A stretch of 64,000 bases of DNA from an uncultured Ruminococcus sp. (GTDB lineage: Bacteria; Bacillota; Clostridia; Oscillospirales; Acutalibacteraceae), in assembly GCA_905233755.1 (NCBI GenBank), contig CAJODM010000012.1, positions 1 through 64,000 on the forward strand, in the 5' to 3' direction. Each line of letters opens with the position of its first letter. The stretch's first letter is position 1. Positions 7,350 through 18,400 of this stretch are shown here, in pieces. The notes under the pieces were generated by a model. That model was not told the origin of the DNA, made no database searches, and saw only the letters and a program-made list of their open reading frames with translations. A program made the translations under genes and the position numbers.

Positions 7350-8594
7350 ATGATGAAACAGAACCGTCACACCCTGATGGCGAAAGGTATCATGGTATTG
7401 CTCTCTTTGCTTATTCTGGTATTTATCTTGACATTTGCATGGTTTGCGATTCCTCAGCCGGATGCAGATGCGAGCGGGCTGTCTATTGCCACCTCGAAGG
7501 TCGGCGACTTTGAGTATGCGATCGGGTTCTCGACCTCTCAGACGGGCTATAGCTATGTTCGTACCGATTTCATCAGCGCGGCAGATACCCAGCTGAACCT
7601 TACTGAGCTGACGCCTGCTTCCGGATATGCTACGGTGTATAAGCAGGACAGCGACGGGAACTATCTGGACGCCTCTGATCATATCACCACCGATCCTTCC
7701 GAGTATGTCGTTGTACCGTACAACCTGCTGTTCGACTATACCCCTGTGGATGTCACCGGCGACGGCGCTACCCTGATCCGTCCGGCGATGAACTACGGTA
7801 ACTGGAGCGTGAACCAATCCTCCTCCAACTACTCTATCGCAGAGGCGAATGTCCAGTATATCTCCTTTGACCTGATATTCCGTGCCGCATCGCGGTGTAC
7901 CGTGTTTCTGGATGCGGATTCCTACGCCAAGGGCGCGTGTGAGACGACCCCCGGTGACGGCGGTCTGCTCAACAACGTCACGTCCAGCAATACGTCTACC
8001 TACGGCTCCTTTTCCAGGGATGCGATCGTCGGTGCTGCGCGCATGGCGTTTATCGATTTTGCCGACCTCTCCGGCACACAGGATGCCGACTATATCCTGA
8101 ACACGAACCGTACCGATCTGCTGTCGACTCCGGCGCTGCTGTGGATTCCGCGCCCCGATATCTATCTGAACAATAATAACGGTCAGGATACCACCACTAC
8201 CGGCTGGACGTTATCGACGGGTGTCGCCGATAATACTACCTTCAACCTCGTCAGCGAGGGCTATACGAACAGCAGCTACAGCACCTATAAGCACTATTAC
8301 TACGATATCTTCAACAACACGAACAAGAACGTCGTCGAGTATACGGATGCGATCGCGTCCTCTATCGTCAGCGGCTCCGGTGTTATCTTTAACGATCAGG
8401 CGAACCTGACGACCCTCTCCTACTATAACGACGCGAACGACGACAACCTGCCTGATCCCTTATCCGGGGAGAGCGACGGCTACTACTACGGCAAGGTGCG
8501 CGTGCGTATCTGGCTCGAGGGCTACGACGCCGAGGCGCGCCGTGCGCTGGCGGGCGGTAACTTCTCGTTCAAGCTGAGCTTATCCAGCAACTGA
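7350..8594 (+). CDS. Single-pass surface protein, FAWF motif
   Basis: A 414-aa protein with an N-terminal membrane segment (about residues 12-33) ending in FAWFAIP, then an extracytoplasmic Ser/Thr/Asn/Tyr/Asp-rich beta-type region. Conserved blocks shared with its neighbours are YISFDLIF near residue 170 and, close to the C-terminus, VRVRIWLEGYDAEARR. There is no LPXTG sorting signal or C-terminal helix. The anchor with its aromatic exit motif resembles a SipW substrate signal peptide, but the classical GxxAYFSD form is not met, so cleavage is uncertain. The start ATG follows AAAGGAG; a second in-frame ATG follows immediately. Confidence 0.55.
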   Translation: MMKQNRHTLMAKGIMVLLSLLILVFILTFAWFAIPQPDADASGLSIATSKVGDFEYAIGFSTSQTGYSYVRTDFISAADTQLNLTELTPASGYATVYKQDSDGNYLDASDHITTDPSEYVVVPYNLLFDYTPVDVTGDGATLIRPAMNYGNWSVNQSSSNYSIAEANVQYISFDLIFRAASRCTVFLDADSYAKGACETTPGDGGLLNNVTSSNTSTYGSFSRDAIVGAARMAFIDFADLSGTQDADYILNTNRTDLLSTPALLWIPRPDIYLNNNNGQDTTTTGWTLSTGVADNTTFNLVSEGYTNSSYSTYKHYYYDIFNNTNKNVVEYTDAIASSIVSGSGVIFNDQANLTTLSYYNDANDDNLPDPLSGESDGYYYGKVRVRIWLEGYDAEARRALAGGNFSFKLSLSSN

Positions 8595-8636
8595 TGCTTG
8601 TATAATTGTTCACATAACCACTTTGGAGCAGATATT

Positions 8637-11600
8637 ATGAGTAGAAATTCATCAAAGAAGAAAAACTCTACAAGTAAATATCGCGAATTTAAGATCTCGC
8701 CTCTGATCCCTGTTGTTGCGATTATTGAGGTTGTGATTCTTGTTGTTATCTCCAGCTATGCGTGGTATGCCTACACCGCGAACAAGACGCTGGACACCGG
8801 TACCATCTCGGTCGATGCCGACTCCGGACTTGATATCGACTTCCAGTATTCCAACGTCGATGATTATATCAATATCTGGAACTATATCGACACCGATTTT
8901 GAGTTCGAGCCGGCGACCTCGCTCGACGGACGCAACATCTATTTCCCCACCTCCAACACCTTTGGCAACACCGATACCGGCGAGATGGTTTTTCGTGACG
9001 GCACCATCAACGATATCAACTCCAAGTACCTGAATATCGATTTCGAGCTGACCAACACCTCCGACTATGACATGGACGTGTATCTGAACAACAGCTCGTA
9101 CTTCCGTGTTCGGGACGATGCCGATAACCTGGAGGAGAGCCGCGCCCTGCGTCTCGCGTTCTATACCAACGACGGCAACTCCGGCAACGTCGGCTCCTCG
9201 CTTCTGAGCACGACTTCTAACCAGTCCAGCGACGGCTCGTCCGATACCGGGGTCGATGCTAACGACTACTATACCTTCTATTTCGATACGGTTGCGAACA
9301 CTAGATGGACCCGCGTGTATGCCTATTTTTATGACAGCGACTACAACAGCACTTCCGATAGCTGGACCGAGTATCATACTGCGTGGCCCGGTGTCGAGAT
9401 GTCATACTTCAACGGGAAGGTATATTCTCTTTCGCTCCCTCAGTCGGAGCTCGAGCATTATGACAAGGTGATCTTCACCAACGGCTACAGCGGTACCGAT
9501 AACCAGACTTCTTCCCGCAATGTCTCTGACGCTCAGGGCAAGAAGGCGAAGATGTATTCCGATTCATATGAAACGATTACTACCAAGACCGTCTATTTTG
9601 TTAAGCCGTACTCATGGTCTACCGTCCGCTGCAAGACGTACACCTCGACCACTTCCCTCGATAGTTACAGCGATGACGAGATGACCTATGTCGGCTCCGG
9701 TATCTATGCCTACACCTTCTATTATCAGTATAACGACGGCAGCAACCATACCAACATCCAGCGGCTCCATTTCTACAACGGCAGTTGGCAAGGTACGAAC
9801 CAGACAGAGATGGTTAGCTCATCGTTTACTGACGGTGCGATCTACTATGCCTCTTCCACGAACTCCAGCGGGAATTACACGCTCTATAACTACAGTTCCT
9901 CGGGAGGCCAGTACTACAGCAATCTTCAGTATAATACCATCTATTTCTTCAACACCTATAGCTGGGAGAAGCCCTATGCCACTGTCACCATCGGCTCCGG
10001 CACCCAGACCAACACCTATAACATCCCCATGGTATCGTTGTCCGGCAACGTGTACTACTGCACCGTCCCGGCGTTCTATACCTATGTCTACTTCCGTGAC
10101 AAGAACCAGAGCGGTAACGATACTGCTTCCCTTCGCTCCTCGCAGGTATCCATCACCGGCGGTACCGTCTATCGCCCGATCGACACAGTCGATACCAGCG
10201 GCTATCATGAGCTGTCACGGTTTGAATACGATGCGTTTACTCAGTCCTCCGGCTATCCGGTTATCTCTCCGGGTGTCTCGGTCGGATTCCAGCGTCCTTA
10301 CTCGCCGGTCGTCACGATCGACACCGCGACCGGTCTTGCGACCGAGGTGGTTCCGGCGTTCTCGAACTCGATCGATACCTACATCCTCGGCTCCGGCAAC
10401 CCGATCTTCACCCTCGAGTCCGGGCATATGGTCTCGCTCTCGATGGTCGTATGGCTTGAGGGTACGGACGAGGCGACCTATGGAGACACCTACCCGGGGA
10501 ACAACATCGAGCTGCGGCTCGAGTTCTCTACCATGTTCATTGATAGCGAATCTTCTGAGCATATCGTCAACCCCGGCAAGGATCCCGGTACCTATACCTA
10601 TAACTTCTATGATAAGACCCGCGAGGTCTGGACCGCTGACCGCCAGTCGACCGAGTCCGGCGTGACGGTCGCGCCCGTGATGCAGCTGTATGACAACACC
10701 ACCAAGCGCGGCTACCTCATGTCCCCCTCGGCATACACCACCTATGACGGCTCGTCCAAGGTGAGCTGCTGGTCGGTGACTGCGCCGCAGTCGATCGCGG
10801 TGCTCGGTCATGATATCATCTTCCGCCGCGTTAACCCGTATGATGAGGATGAGGTGTGGAACTACTGGCACGCCGGTCGCGTTGCCGGCGGCAGCAGCGA
10901 TCCGGTCTACGATGATTATGAGAAGGCCGGCACCACCCGCTATACACCGTATGATATCGCCTTCTCCGGCGGAAATACCATCTCCTTCACCGCGTTCGCG
11001 GACGGTTCACCCACCGAAGATAACCTTACGGCCGCGCTCAAGAAGACTAACCCCTCCATTACCGCTGCCGATATCGCTGCAGCGCTGACGAGCGCCGATG
11101 TCCCCGCTGTTTCCTGCGGCGGGCTGTGGGGGAACCACAGCGTCCGCACCGTCACGATGTACGACGGTCTGTCGGGTCAGCCGCTGAAGGATAACAACGG
11201 CATCATCACCGTGAACTACTCGTATAATTACACGGTGAACGGGTCCACCGCCCGCACCGCCAAGATCGAGTATAAGGCGTCCGGCCCGAACTATAACTCG
11301 ATCTACTATATCATCATGCCCAACTCGGCATATACGAACGGGGTCTCATGCACCTTCAAGAACTATACCGGCTTCGACAGCACCTACGCCATCAACTCTG
11401 ACCTCAACGATGAGATCACCTATCACGCCAAGTATGGCGAGAACTCGGTGCCCCGGGGCGACTACTTCGAGCTGTGCCGCGCGACCGATGACTCCGACTT
11501 CAGCTACTGGGGATCCGATATCCTGTATATCCAGACCTCCTATTACACCAAGGATGATTTTATAACCAGCAGCAGCAAGAACAAGCTGCTACAGGTGCAT

Positions 11601-12353
11601 TTCTACGCCGGCAGCTCTACCGACAACTCGAACGACTTCTACTCCTACCTCTACTATAACGCTCAGTTCAACGTCAACGGCGCATCCGACGCTTCCGGCG
11701 GTACGGGCTTTGCGGCTGTTATCCCGAACGATAAGGCATATGTCAATTACCGTGTCGAGAGCTGCAGCTATAACGGCGCATCTAAGTACAACATCACCCC
11801 GAAGCAGAGTATTGCCTCCGCCTCGACATCGGTTGTCGACCCTGTCACCACCGACTCCATCGGCAACTACTCGATGACGATCAACCATGTGAACGAGAAG
11901 AACATTTGCAAGCTGGATAATATCTATGTTTGGATGTACGTTCAGATGTCTACGAACTACTGCGGCTACAACTGGAATCCTGACGTCTATACTTTCTATG
12001 GCAATGCCATCAAGAATTCCACTTTCCCCGGTGATGAGATGACATATGTTGAGGATGTATCCGGCACCTTGAAGAAGTATAAGTTTTATGTCGACTTGTC
12101 TCGGTATGGAAATGTTATTATCTCGAATCAACACAACAACACATACTGGCAGACCGATACACTAGGTCTCAGGGGCGCCAGCACTACGAAGAACGGCATG
12201 ATTATTGAGATAACCAGTGCCAGCAGCAATACTCATTTTAATCATTCCATTCTTAACGTGACCCAGTCCGGCGAAACTACAAACGAGACGATTCAGGCCG
12301 ATACCTACGCATGCCTTACATGGCCGCACTATCTGACCGGTTCCTCATCATAA
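8637..12353 (+). CDS. Giant surface protein with starch-binding-like modules
   Basis: A 1238-aa protein. The membrane anchor at about residues 21-44 ends SSYAWYAYT. A camelysin-like block follows (TSLDGRNIYFP near 95, YLNIDFELTN near 131). At about 211-295 there is a module with YFDT...W..VYAYFYD, AWPGVEMSY and KVIFTNG in the order and spacing of CBM26-type starch-binding domains. Weaker relatives are at about 318-400 (YFVKPYSW ... LHFYNGSWQGTNQT) and 434-510, and possibly again near the C-terminus (FPGDEMTYV). A WLEGTD motif occurs near 615. Composition is dominated by Ser, Thr, Tyr, Asn and Asp. ATG at 8637 was chosen over an upstream in-frame codon because GGAG lies 8 nt before it. It is probably displayed on the cell surface and may bind glucans; binding is inference. 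Confidence 0.6.
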   Translation: MSRNSSKKKNSTSKYREFKISPLIPVVAIIEVVILVVISSYAWYAYTANKTLDTGTISVDADSGLDIDFQYSNVDDYINIWNYIDTDFEFEPATSLDGRNIYFPTSNTFGNTDTGEMVFRDGTINDINSKYLNIDFELTNTSDYDMDVYLNNSSYFRVRDDADNLEESRALRLAFYTNDGNSGNVGSSLLSTTSNQSSDGSSDTGVDANDYYTFYFDTVANTRWTRVYAYFYDSDYNSTSDSWTEYHTAWPGVEMSYFNGKVYSLSLPQSELEHYDKVIFTNGYSGTDNQTSSRNVSDAQGKKAKMYSDSYETITTKTVYFVKPYSWSTVRCKTYTSTTSLDSYSDDEMTYVGSGIYAYTFYYQYNDGSNHTNIQRLHFYNGSWQGTNQTEMVSSSFTDGAIYYASSTNSSGNYTLYNYSSSGGQYYSNLQYNTIYFFNTYSWEKPYATVTIGSGTQTNTYNIPMVSLSGNVYYCTVPAFYTYVYFRDKNQSGNDTASLRSSQVSITGGTVYRPIDTVDTSGYHELSRFEYDAFTQSSGYPVISPGVSVGFQRPYSPVVTIDTATGLATEVVPAFSNSIDTYILGSGNPIFTLESGHMVSLSMVVWLEGTDEATYGDTYPGNNIELRLEFSTMFIDSESSEHIVNPGKDPGTYTYNFYDKTREVWTADRQSTESGVTVAPVMQLYDNTTKRGYLMSPSAYTTYDGSSKVSCWSVTAPQSIAVLGHDIIFRRVNPYDEDEVWNYWHAGRVAGGSSDPVYDDYEKAGTTRYTPYDIAFSGGNTISFTAFADGSPTEDNLTAALKKTNPSITAADIAAALTSADVPAVSCGGLWGNHSVRTVTMYDGLSGQPLKDNNGIITVNYSYNYTVNGSTARTAKIEYKASGPNYNSIYYIIMPNSAYTNGVSCTFKNYTGFDSTYAINSDLNDEITYHAKYGENSVPRGDYFELCRATDDSDFSYWGSDILYIQTSYYTKDDFITSSSKNKLLQVHFYAGSSTDNSNDFYSYLYYNAQFNVNGASDASGGTGFAAVIPNDKAYVNYRVESCSYNGASKYNITPKQSIASASTSVVDPVTTDSIGNYSMTINHVNEKNICKLDNIYVWMYVQMSTNYCGYNWNPDVYTFYGNAIKNSTFPGDEMTYVEDVSGTLKKYKFYVDLSRYGNVIISNQHNNTYWQTDTLGLRGASTTKNGMIIEITSASSNTHFNHSILNVTQSGETTNETIQADTYACLTWPHYLTGSSS

Positions 12354-12395
12354 GCTCACCCACTGCGCACCGATCGGGTGCGGGTGTCCCGCCCG

Positions 12396-12422
12396 CAACT
12401 CTTCACTCTTCACTCTTCACTA
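12396..12422. repeat. 27-bp dispersed repeat, copy 2
   Basis: Identical over 27 nt to 754-780. It lies between the giant surface protein gene and the next surface gene; nothing else is recognised in this 177-bp gap apart from the ribosome site of the next gene. Confidence 0.6.
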
Positions 12423-12530
12423 AAATATTTATTCACTATCCATAACGGATAGCGGTGTTATCGATCCTATTGCCTTGCGGCACTTCTCCGTATGGATCAT
12501 CTATCATCATACAGAAAGGTGGTGTCACAA

Positions 12531-15065
12531 TTGAACAGAGCATCGAAGCGTCTGACAAGACAGCAAGCCCGTCAGCGATCCCGCAAGCTGCTCGGCTCGG
12601 CGCATATCCTGATCGCAGTTGTGGCGCTGCTCGAGTGTGCGCTGCTGATGATCTTCTCGACCTATAGCTGGATCGAGTCATCCTCGTCCCTGATCATCAT
12701 GAACGGGCCGCGTTCCACCGTCGAGACCCAAGTCTATAACATCGACATCGCCGACGACATGAACTATATGCTCGACCTCGATGAGGACGGCGACCTCGCC
12801 AGCTTGAACTCCTTCTTCCGCTCGGTGAAGTACTACGAGTTCGCGAAGGGCACCTCGCCCGACGGCGTGAATATGTTCTTCCCGCTCAGGAACAACACCT
12901 ATACCTCCTCCTCTGCCTTTCGCAAGGGGGACACCACCGACTACAACACCTCCTACTACTATATCGACTTTATCATCAACAACTCTGTCGGCAGCAAGGA
13001 TATCTACTTTGATGAGGACTACAGCGATATCTTCTCTGTGTCGAGCGATGAGCTCACCGCGGCAGAGTGCGCTGCCCTGCGTTCGGCGATGCGTCTGTCT
13101 ATCACGACCCAGGTCGGCTCCGGCACCGCGGATACCCATATCTACTCGAGCGAAGCGCATACTTCTTCGAGCAGCCCTTATGTATCCATCAACCCGTCTG
13201 CATCGGCATATACCGATGCTGCGCTGAGCTATGCTGTGACGACCCGCGACTATGACGACTATATCTATGCCATAGGGGAGGGGACTGTCCCCACCTCGTC
13301 CAAGCTCTTCACCGCCCGCAAGAACAAGGCGACCAAGGTCTCTATCCGTATCTGGTTCGAGATCATGGATCCCACCTTCCAGTCGGCCTTTGACTTTAGT
13401 CAGGATACCCACAGCTTCACGTCCGAATCTTTTGCCAAGATCCCCGGGGCGACGATCGGGATCAACTTTGCTTTGAAGTGTACCGATAACGACTATCAGG
13501 CGCTCTACTTCGACGACTATACCTTCTCGAACAGCTCCGGCGCGACCCATCTGACGGATGAGCAGAGCGGCTATTCTATGTGGTTCTATGCGTACCAGCC
13601 CGCCACCACGAATCCTCCTCGCTCCGCGGGTTATGTCTGGCTGCAGCTCGCCGAGGATACCACCTCCGCCACCCGTAACCGCTGGTACACCGGCGATGCG
13701 ACCACCTCGATGATGGAGTATATCCAGGGGATCTATGACTCGGGCAATGGCTCGCAGACCGGTACTTATACGGGTGCTTACTTTGCCTATGCCGACAGTA
13801 ATCATACCAATGTCGCTTATAGATGGGATCTGAATTCGGCTCCTGATGAGGATTCGGGCGATTTCGTCTATGATGCCTACAGCTATACGCGAACTGCGGC
13901 GAGCACCGGCTACGGAGCGGGTATCTGGGACGACTCCGAGAACTATACCATGACGCTGCTGCGGTTCCGCGATATGACGACCGCCGTCACCGGTAACGAC
14001 TATAACGCGGCGAGCACTTCGATCACGAACACTAGGTTCATGAGCTCTGCCGCATCGACTGCGTCGTCCGACTATAAGATATATGTCAGTAATACAACGG
14101 CTGCACCTTCTGCTGCTACCGCGCCCTATACCGCAGGGATGCACTATGATGCGACCGAAGAGGTCTTCGAATCCTATGTACCCACCGCGTGGCTCGTCGG
14201 CGATACCGCTACCTCTGTTACCGCCGGCTGCTACTTCCGCTATTGTCCAACCCCATACTTCGCCTCCGCCAACGTGAAGGAGACGTTCTATGGCACATCG
14301 CCGGCGCAGAACGGCGGCTCGTATATCTATACCGCCGTGGGCTATATCGGTACGAACACCGCCGAGGGCGGCACCTATGACGGCGTCGGTACCTGGGGCG
14401 GCGTCGAGCAGATATCCTTCTCGACCGAGCTGATTGACAGCGCCCATCGCGCAGCATACCGCTACTATGTCGGTGTGACCGGCTATTCGTCCTCGTCGCT
14501 GTCATCCAACGTGAACTACTATGCGATGATCCCCGACGCGACCAACACCGTCTTCAGCGCGTATATCCCCACTGCTGTCAGCACCGATACCGCCGGTGCG
14601 GTTCAGTTCAAGGCGTGCGACGCTATCAACAGCTCGACCGCCGTCGGTCAGTGGTCCTCGAACGCGCGCAACGCCCATACCACCTTCTATCCCGTGACGA
14701 TGACCGCGAGCAACGCTGTCGGCTACTGGAACATCTCGGTGCTGGTCGACGGCTCCTATGAGCATCTGATCTATGACACCCTGACCGATGACCTGCCCAC
14801 TACCCAGTACGGTACCCTCGAGTACTCGTACGACGGCTCGACATGGATCCCCATCGCGAACGATGCCTATGATACGATCAGCAACGACCTTGACCAGTAT
14901 CGCTTCTATGCGTCTGCTGAGGGCTATGATACCGTCTACTGGCGCTGGACGCCGTATGACGGCACCGTCTTCACCTATACCCACGATACTACCTCCGGTA
15001 TCTATCTGCTCGTTACCGAGGCGGCGAACGCGGTAGATACCACCGCGATGGCTCCCGCCTCATAA
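12531..15065 (+). CDS. Large single-pass surface protein, YSWI motif
   Basis: An 844-aa protein read from a TTG at 12531, which is well placed behind AAAGGTGGTG; an in-frame ATG at 12492 has no ribosome site. The basic N-terminus and membrane segment (about 19-45) end in STYSWIESS. The ectodomain shares blocks with the 8637 gene product: GTSPDGVNMFFP, YYYIDFIINN and VSIRIWFEIMD. It is therefore a paralogue with a similar fold. The remainder is Ser/Thr/Tyr/Ala-rich and contains several YxxxIPxAxxT-type strands that may be repeated modules. No sorting signal is seen. It is followed directly by an eleven-copy hairpin array. Confidence 0.55.
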   Translation: MNRASKRLTRQQARQRSRKLLGSAHILIAVVALLECALLMIFSTYSWIESSSSLIIMNGPRSTVETQVYNIDIADDMNYMLDLDEDGDLASLNSFFRSVKYYEFAKGTSPDGVNMFFPLRNNTYTSSSAFRKGDTTDYNTSYYYIDFIINNSVGSKDIYFDEDYSDIFSVSSDELTAAECAALRSAMRLSITTQVGSGTADTHIYSSEAHTSSSSPYVSINPSASAYTDAALSYAVTTRDYDDYIYAIGEGTVPTSSKLFTARKNKATKVSIRIWFEIMDPTFQSAFDFSQDTHSFTSESFAKIPGATIGINFALKCTDNDYQALYFDDYTFSNSSGATHLTDEQSGYSMWFYAYQPATTNPPRSAGYVWLQLAEDTTSATRNRWYTGDATTSMMEYIQGIYDSGNGSQTGTYTGAYFAYADSNHTNVAYRWDLNSAPDEDSGDFVYDAYSYTRTAASTGYGAGIWDDSENYTMTLLRFRDMTTAVTGNDYNAASTSITNTRFMSSAASTASSDYKIYVSNTTAAPSAATAPYTAGMHYDATEEVFESYVPTAWLVGDTATSVTAGCYFRYCPTPYFASANVKETFYGTSPAQNGGSYIYTAVGYIGTNTAEGGTYDGVGTWGGVEQISFSTELIDSAHRAAYRYYVGVTGYSSSSLSSNVNYYAMIPDATNTVFSAYIPTAVSTDTAGAVQFKACDAINSSTAVGQWSSNARNAHTTFYPVTMTASNAVGYWNISVLVDGSYEHLIYDTLTDDLPTTQYGTLEYSYDGSTWIPIANDAYDTISNDLDQYRFYASAEGYDTVYWRWTPYDGTVFTYTHDTTSGIYLLVTEAANAVDTTAMAPAS

Positions 15066-15390
15066 CCGCCCCGTAGGGACGTTGACCACAACGTCCGCCC
15101 CGTAGGGACGTTGACCACAACGTCCGCCCCGTAGGGACGTTGACCACAACGTCCGCCCCGTAGGGACGTTGACCACAATGTCCACCCCGTAGGGACGTTG
15201 ACCACAACGTCCGCCCCGTAGGGACGTTGACCACAACGTCCGCCCTGTAGGGACGTTGACCACAACGTCCGCCCCGTAGGGACGTTGACCACATCGTCCG
15301 CCCCGTAGGGACGTTGACCACATCGTCCGCCCCGTAGGGACGTTGACCACAACGTCCGCCCTGTAGGGACGTTGACCACATCGTCCGCCC
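15066..15390. repeat. 29-bp tandem repeat array, eleven units
   Basis: Eleven units with a 29-bp period start immediately after the TAA of the preceding gene. Each holds the stem GGACGTTG-ACCA-CAACGTCC. Some units have CATCGTCC or CAATGTCC in the right arm. The GTAGGGACG-TGACCACA frame is shared with the 34-bp array at 507-720, with the stem base pair changed on both sides. All three minus-strand frames are open through the array, but that is a consequence of the repeat. Confidence 0.92.
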
Positions 15391-15450
15391 CCCGCCTCAT
15401 AACCCACAACCCTTCACCATTTGCATATTCTTTCAGAAAGGAGAGTCGAA

Positions 15451-18400
15451 ATGAGCAGAAAAGGCAGCAACAATCATTACCATTATGCCGAGAAGTTCGA
15501 GTCGCGCGCCTATCAGCGCCGCGTTCGTGCTGCGCGCATTCTGCACACCCCGCGCAAGTCGATGTTATTTGCGCTGGCGATCCTGTGCGTGTTCGGGTTT
15601 ATTTCGACTACCTTCGCCTACTATGTCTCGGATGTCGAGACGACCACCGGCTCCGACGGCTCGGTCATCGTCTCTGTTCGCACCGCTCTGGCGCAGAAGG
15701 ATGAGTCCGCCGGCGCGCTCGCCGAAGAGCGCAACCTCGCCACCGCCACGGACAGCGCTGCGTCCGACGCCGAACCGGAGATCGCCGCTGTTGTAGAGCC
15801 GACCGAAGAGCCCGAACCCATAGCCGTCTTCAAAGAGCATTCCGACCTCGCCCTCACCGGAGCCGAGGCAGATTTGGCTGCGACAGGAGCAAACGAGGTC
15901 CTAGTTATATTTGGACTTTGTACAAATATGGAGCAGTGGAAAGCCTCTGGTTATCCGCAGTTGAATGTATGGGGCGGTACAAGCGGAGGATGTAAGTCTG
16001 CCACTCGGATATCAAATGCTACCCATACTAGCGATGGTAGAACATATACGCTTTATTATGCTAGGGTTTACAATGATAATACGAATGTTCAGGCAAAACT
16101 AAGTGATACTTGGTATTCCGGCACCGTGTCATCTGCTGATTTAACTTCGAATAACGCTTACTTCTTCTGTGATTCATCCAGTGGTTGGGATGGTCAATGG
16201 GGACAGGGATATCAGTTTGATTCATCTGCCAGCTTATCTGCGACTCTCACCAATATGTATACCAACCAGACCTCGACCCTAACTCCTTCTCTGACGTCGA
16301 ACACGACCTATAACGAAATTTTGTCAACTACCTACTCTGTCACGACCAACCCCGGTTCTGCCGGTTCGGTCACTTCTGCCGGTGTTTTCTCTGCTACTGC
16401 TGCCGGTACGTATACTGTCACTGCAACGGTCACATACAACGCGAAGGGGTTCAGCAATATCACCAAAACCGCTACTGCTACAGCGACGATCACGGTCACA
16501 CAGGCGCCTGTCTGCGCTGTCACCCCCGCTTCAACATCGGTGACGCTGAATATTGGTGAGACCGCAACAGTGCAGTTGAACACCAACTCCTATCATAGCG
16601 GCGGCACGATCACCGCTGCTTCCGGTAACACGTCGGTAGCAACCGTTACGCCGACATCCGGTATAGCCAGCGGCGGTTCGGTCACGATCAAGGCGATGTC
16701 ACCCGGTACGACAACCATAACCGCTACGTGTTCTGATAGCGGTTCCGCCGCCGGTACGATAAATGTCACCGTCAACACGCCGACGATTTCTTCTATCCGC
16801 TTTGGCACCGATGCCTCGACCTCGCTGTATGCCGGTGCGTCCGCGTCAGCGCCCACGGTTACTTTCTCTAACACGAACTCCGGCACCACCGTTACGTCAT
16901 ATAACTTCTCTCTCAGTTCAACTACCTATGGCACGGTGAATGCGTCTACCGGCGTGATTACCGCAAAGACGACCCCTACTACGACAGCGACATACCTGAC
17001 CTGCAGGCCGACGATATCGTATAACGGCGTTTCCTATACCTTCCCGTCTGCCGCGACCGGTGACGTTCGGTGCAGCTTTACGGTATATGCGTATTATCTG
17101 GCGGGGTTTGGCAGCAGCACATGGGGCACGAGCGGTACACAGTTCACCTATAATTCGTCAACATCAACATGGACTGCTCAAAAGACCCTCACCGCCGGTA
17201 CATATACTAAACAAACCGATAACGGTTTCAAGATTTATTCAACAACGGCATATCATGGTTCCAATTATCTTGGCTATGCTGATCGTACCGTCACCGAGAG
17301 TTCAAACAATCCGACCAGCGTCTACTCTAATGCAACTGGCGGTTCAACTTCGAACATCGGCTTTACGGCGACCTATACCGGAACGTATATTTTTGAACTG
17401 TATGATTTTGCGGATCATTCCGATTATACTGAGATGAAGGTCAGGGTCTACTATCCGCATCAGGTGACCTTCAACGCGAACGGTCACGGTACTGCGCCTT
17501 CTGCCCAGGTCGTCACCTACGGCGGCACGGCATCCAACCCCGGCACCATCAGTGCTGCCGGCTATACCCATGACGGAAGCTGGTATACCACCTCTGCCTG
17601 CACCACCGCGTGGAATTTCTCCTCTGCGATCACCGAGGATAAGACTCTCTATGCCAACTGGACGGCGAATACCTATACGGTTACGTTGGACAAAAATGCC
17701 TCAACCGCCACAGCGGGTACGGCCAGCGTGACCGCAACCTATGGGTCAGCTATGCCATCGGCGACGATGCCTACTAGAACCGGTTACACCTTTGCCGGAT
17801 ACTATGATGCTTCCTCCGGCGGCACCCAGTATTATACTGCATCGGGCACGAGCGCGCGGACTTGGAACAAGACTGCGAACACAACGCTCTATGCCCATTG
17901 GACGGCTAACACCTATTCTGTTACGCTGAATCTCAACGGGGGCACTACCGGTACTACCAGCGTGACGGCTACTTATGATTCCGCTATGCCATCGGCGACG
18001 ATGCCTACTAGAACCGGTTACACCTTCTTAGGGTATTATGATACATCTGCCACCTCCGGCGGCACCCAGTATTATACCGATGCAGGCGCGAGCGCACGGA
18101 CTTGGAACAAGACTGCTGACACAACGCTCTATGCGCGATGGTCGCTTAACGATCCCAGCGTATCCTTCGATGATCAGACCTTCACCATGACGTCGACCGG
18201 GAGCAATTCGTTCACCTTGGCATATTCTGCCAATCATGACGGCGTGACTCCTGCTGTTAGCTTTTCTGTCACCGCATATCCAGGCGGTGCGTCGTCATCC
18301 ACCACATCTTTCAGCGGCGACACCTTCACGACATCTGTTCCCGGCACCTATACGGTTCAGATGACGGTCACCGTGACCGGCACGAACTCGACTAACAACA

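Noticed and set aside
15066..15390. Second tandem array considered as a CRISPR
   Set aside because: The 29-bp units abut without spacers; it is a simple tandem repeat of a hairpin.
15002..15409. Three overlapping minus-strand frames encoding perfectly repetitive Gly/Arg/Thr-rich peptides
   Set aside because: They are translations of the 29-bp tandem array. All three frames being open together is explained by the repeat, not by coding.
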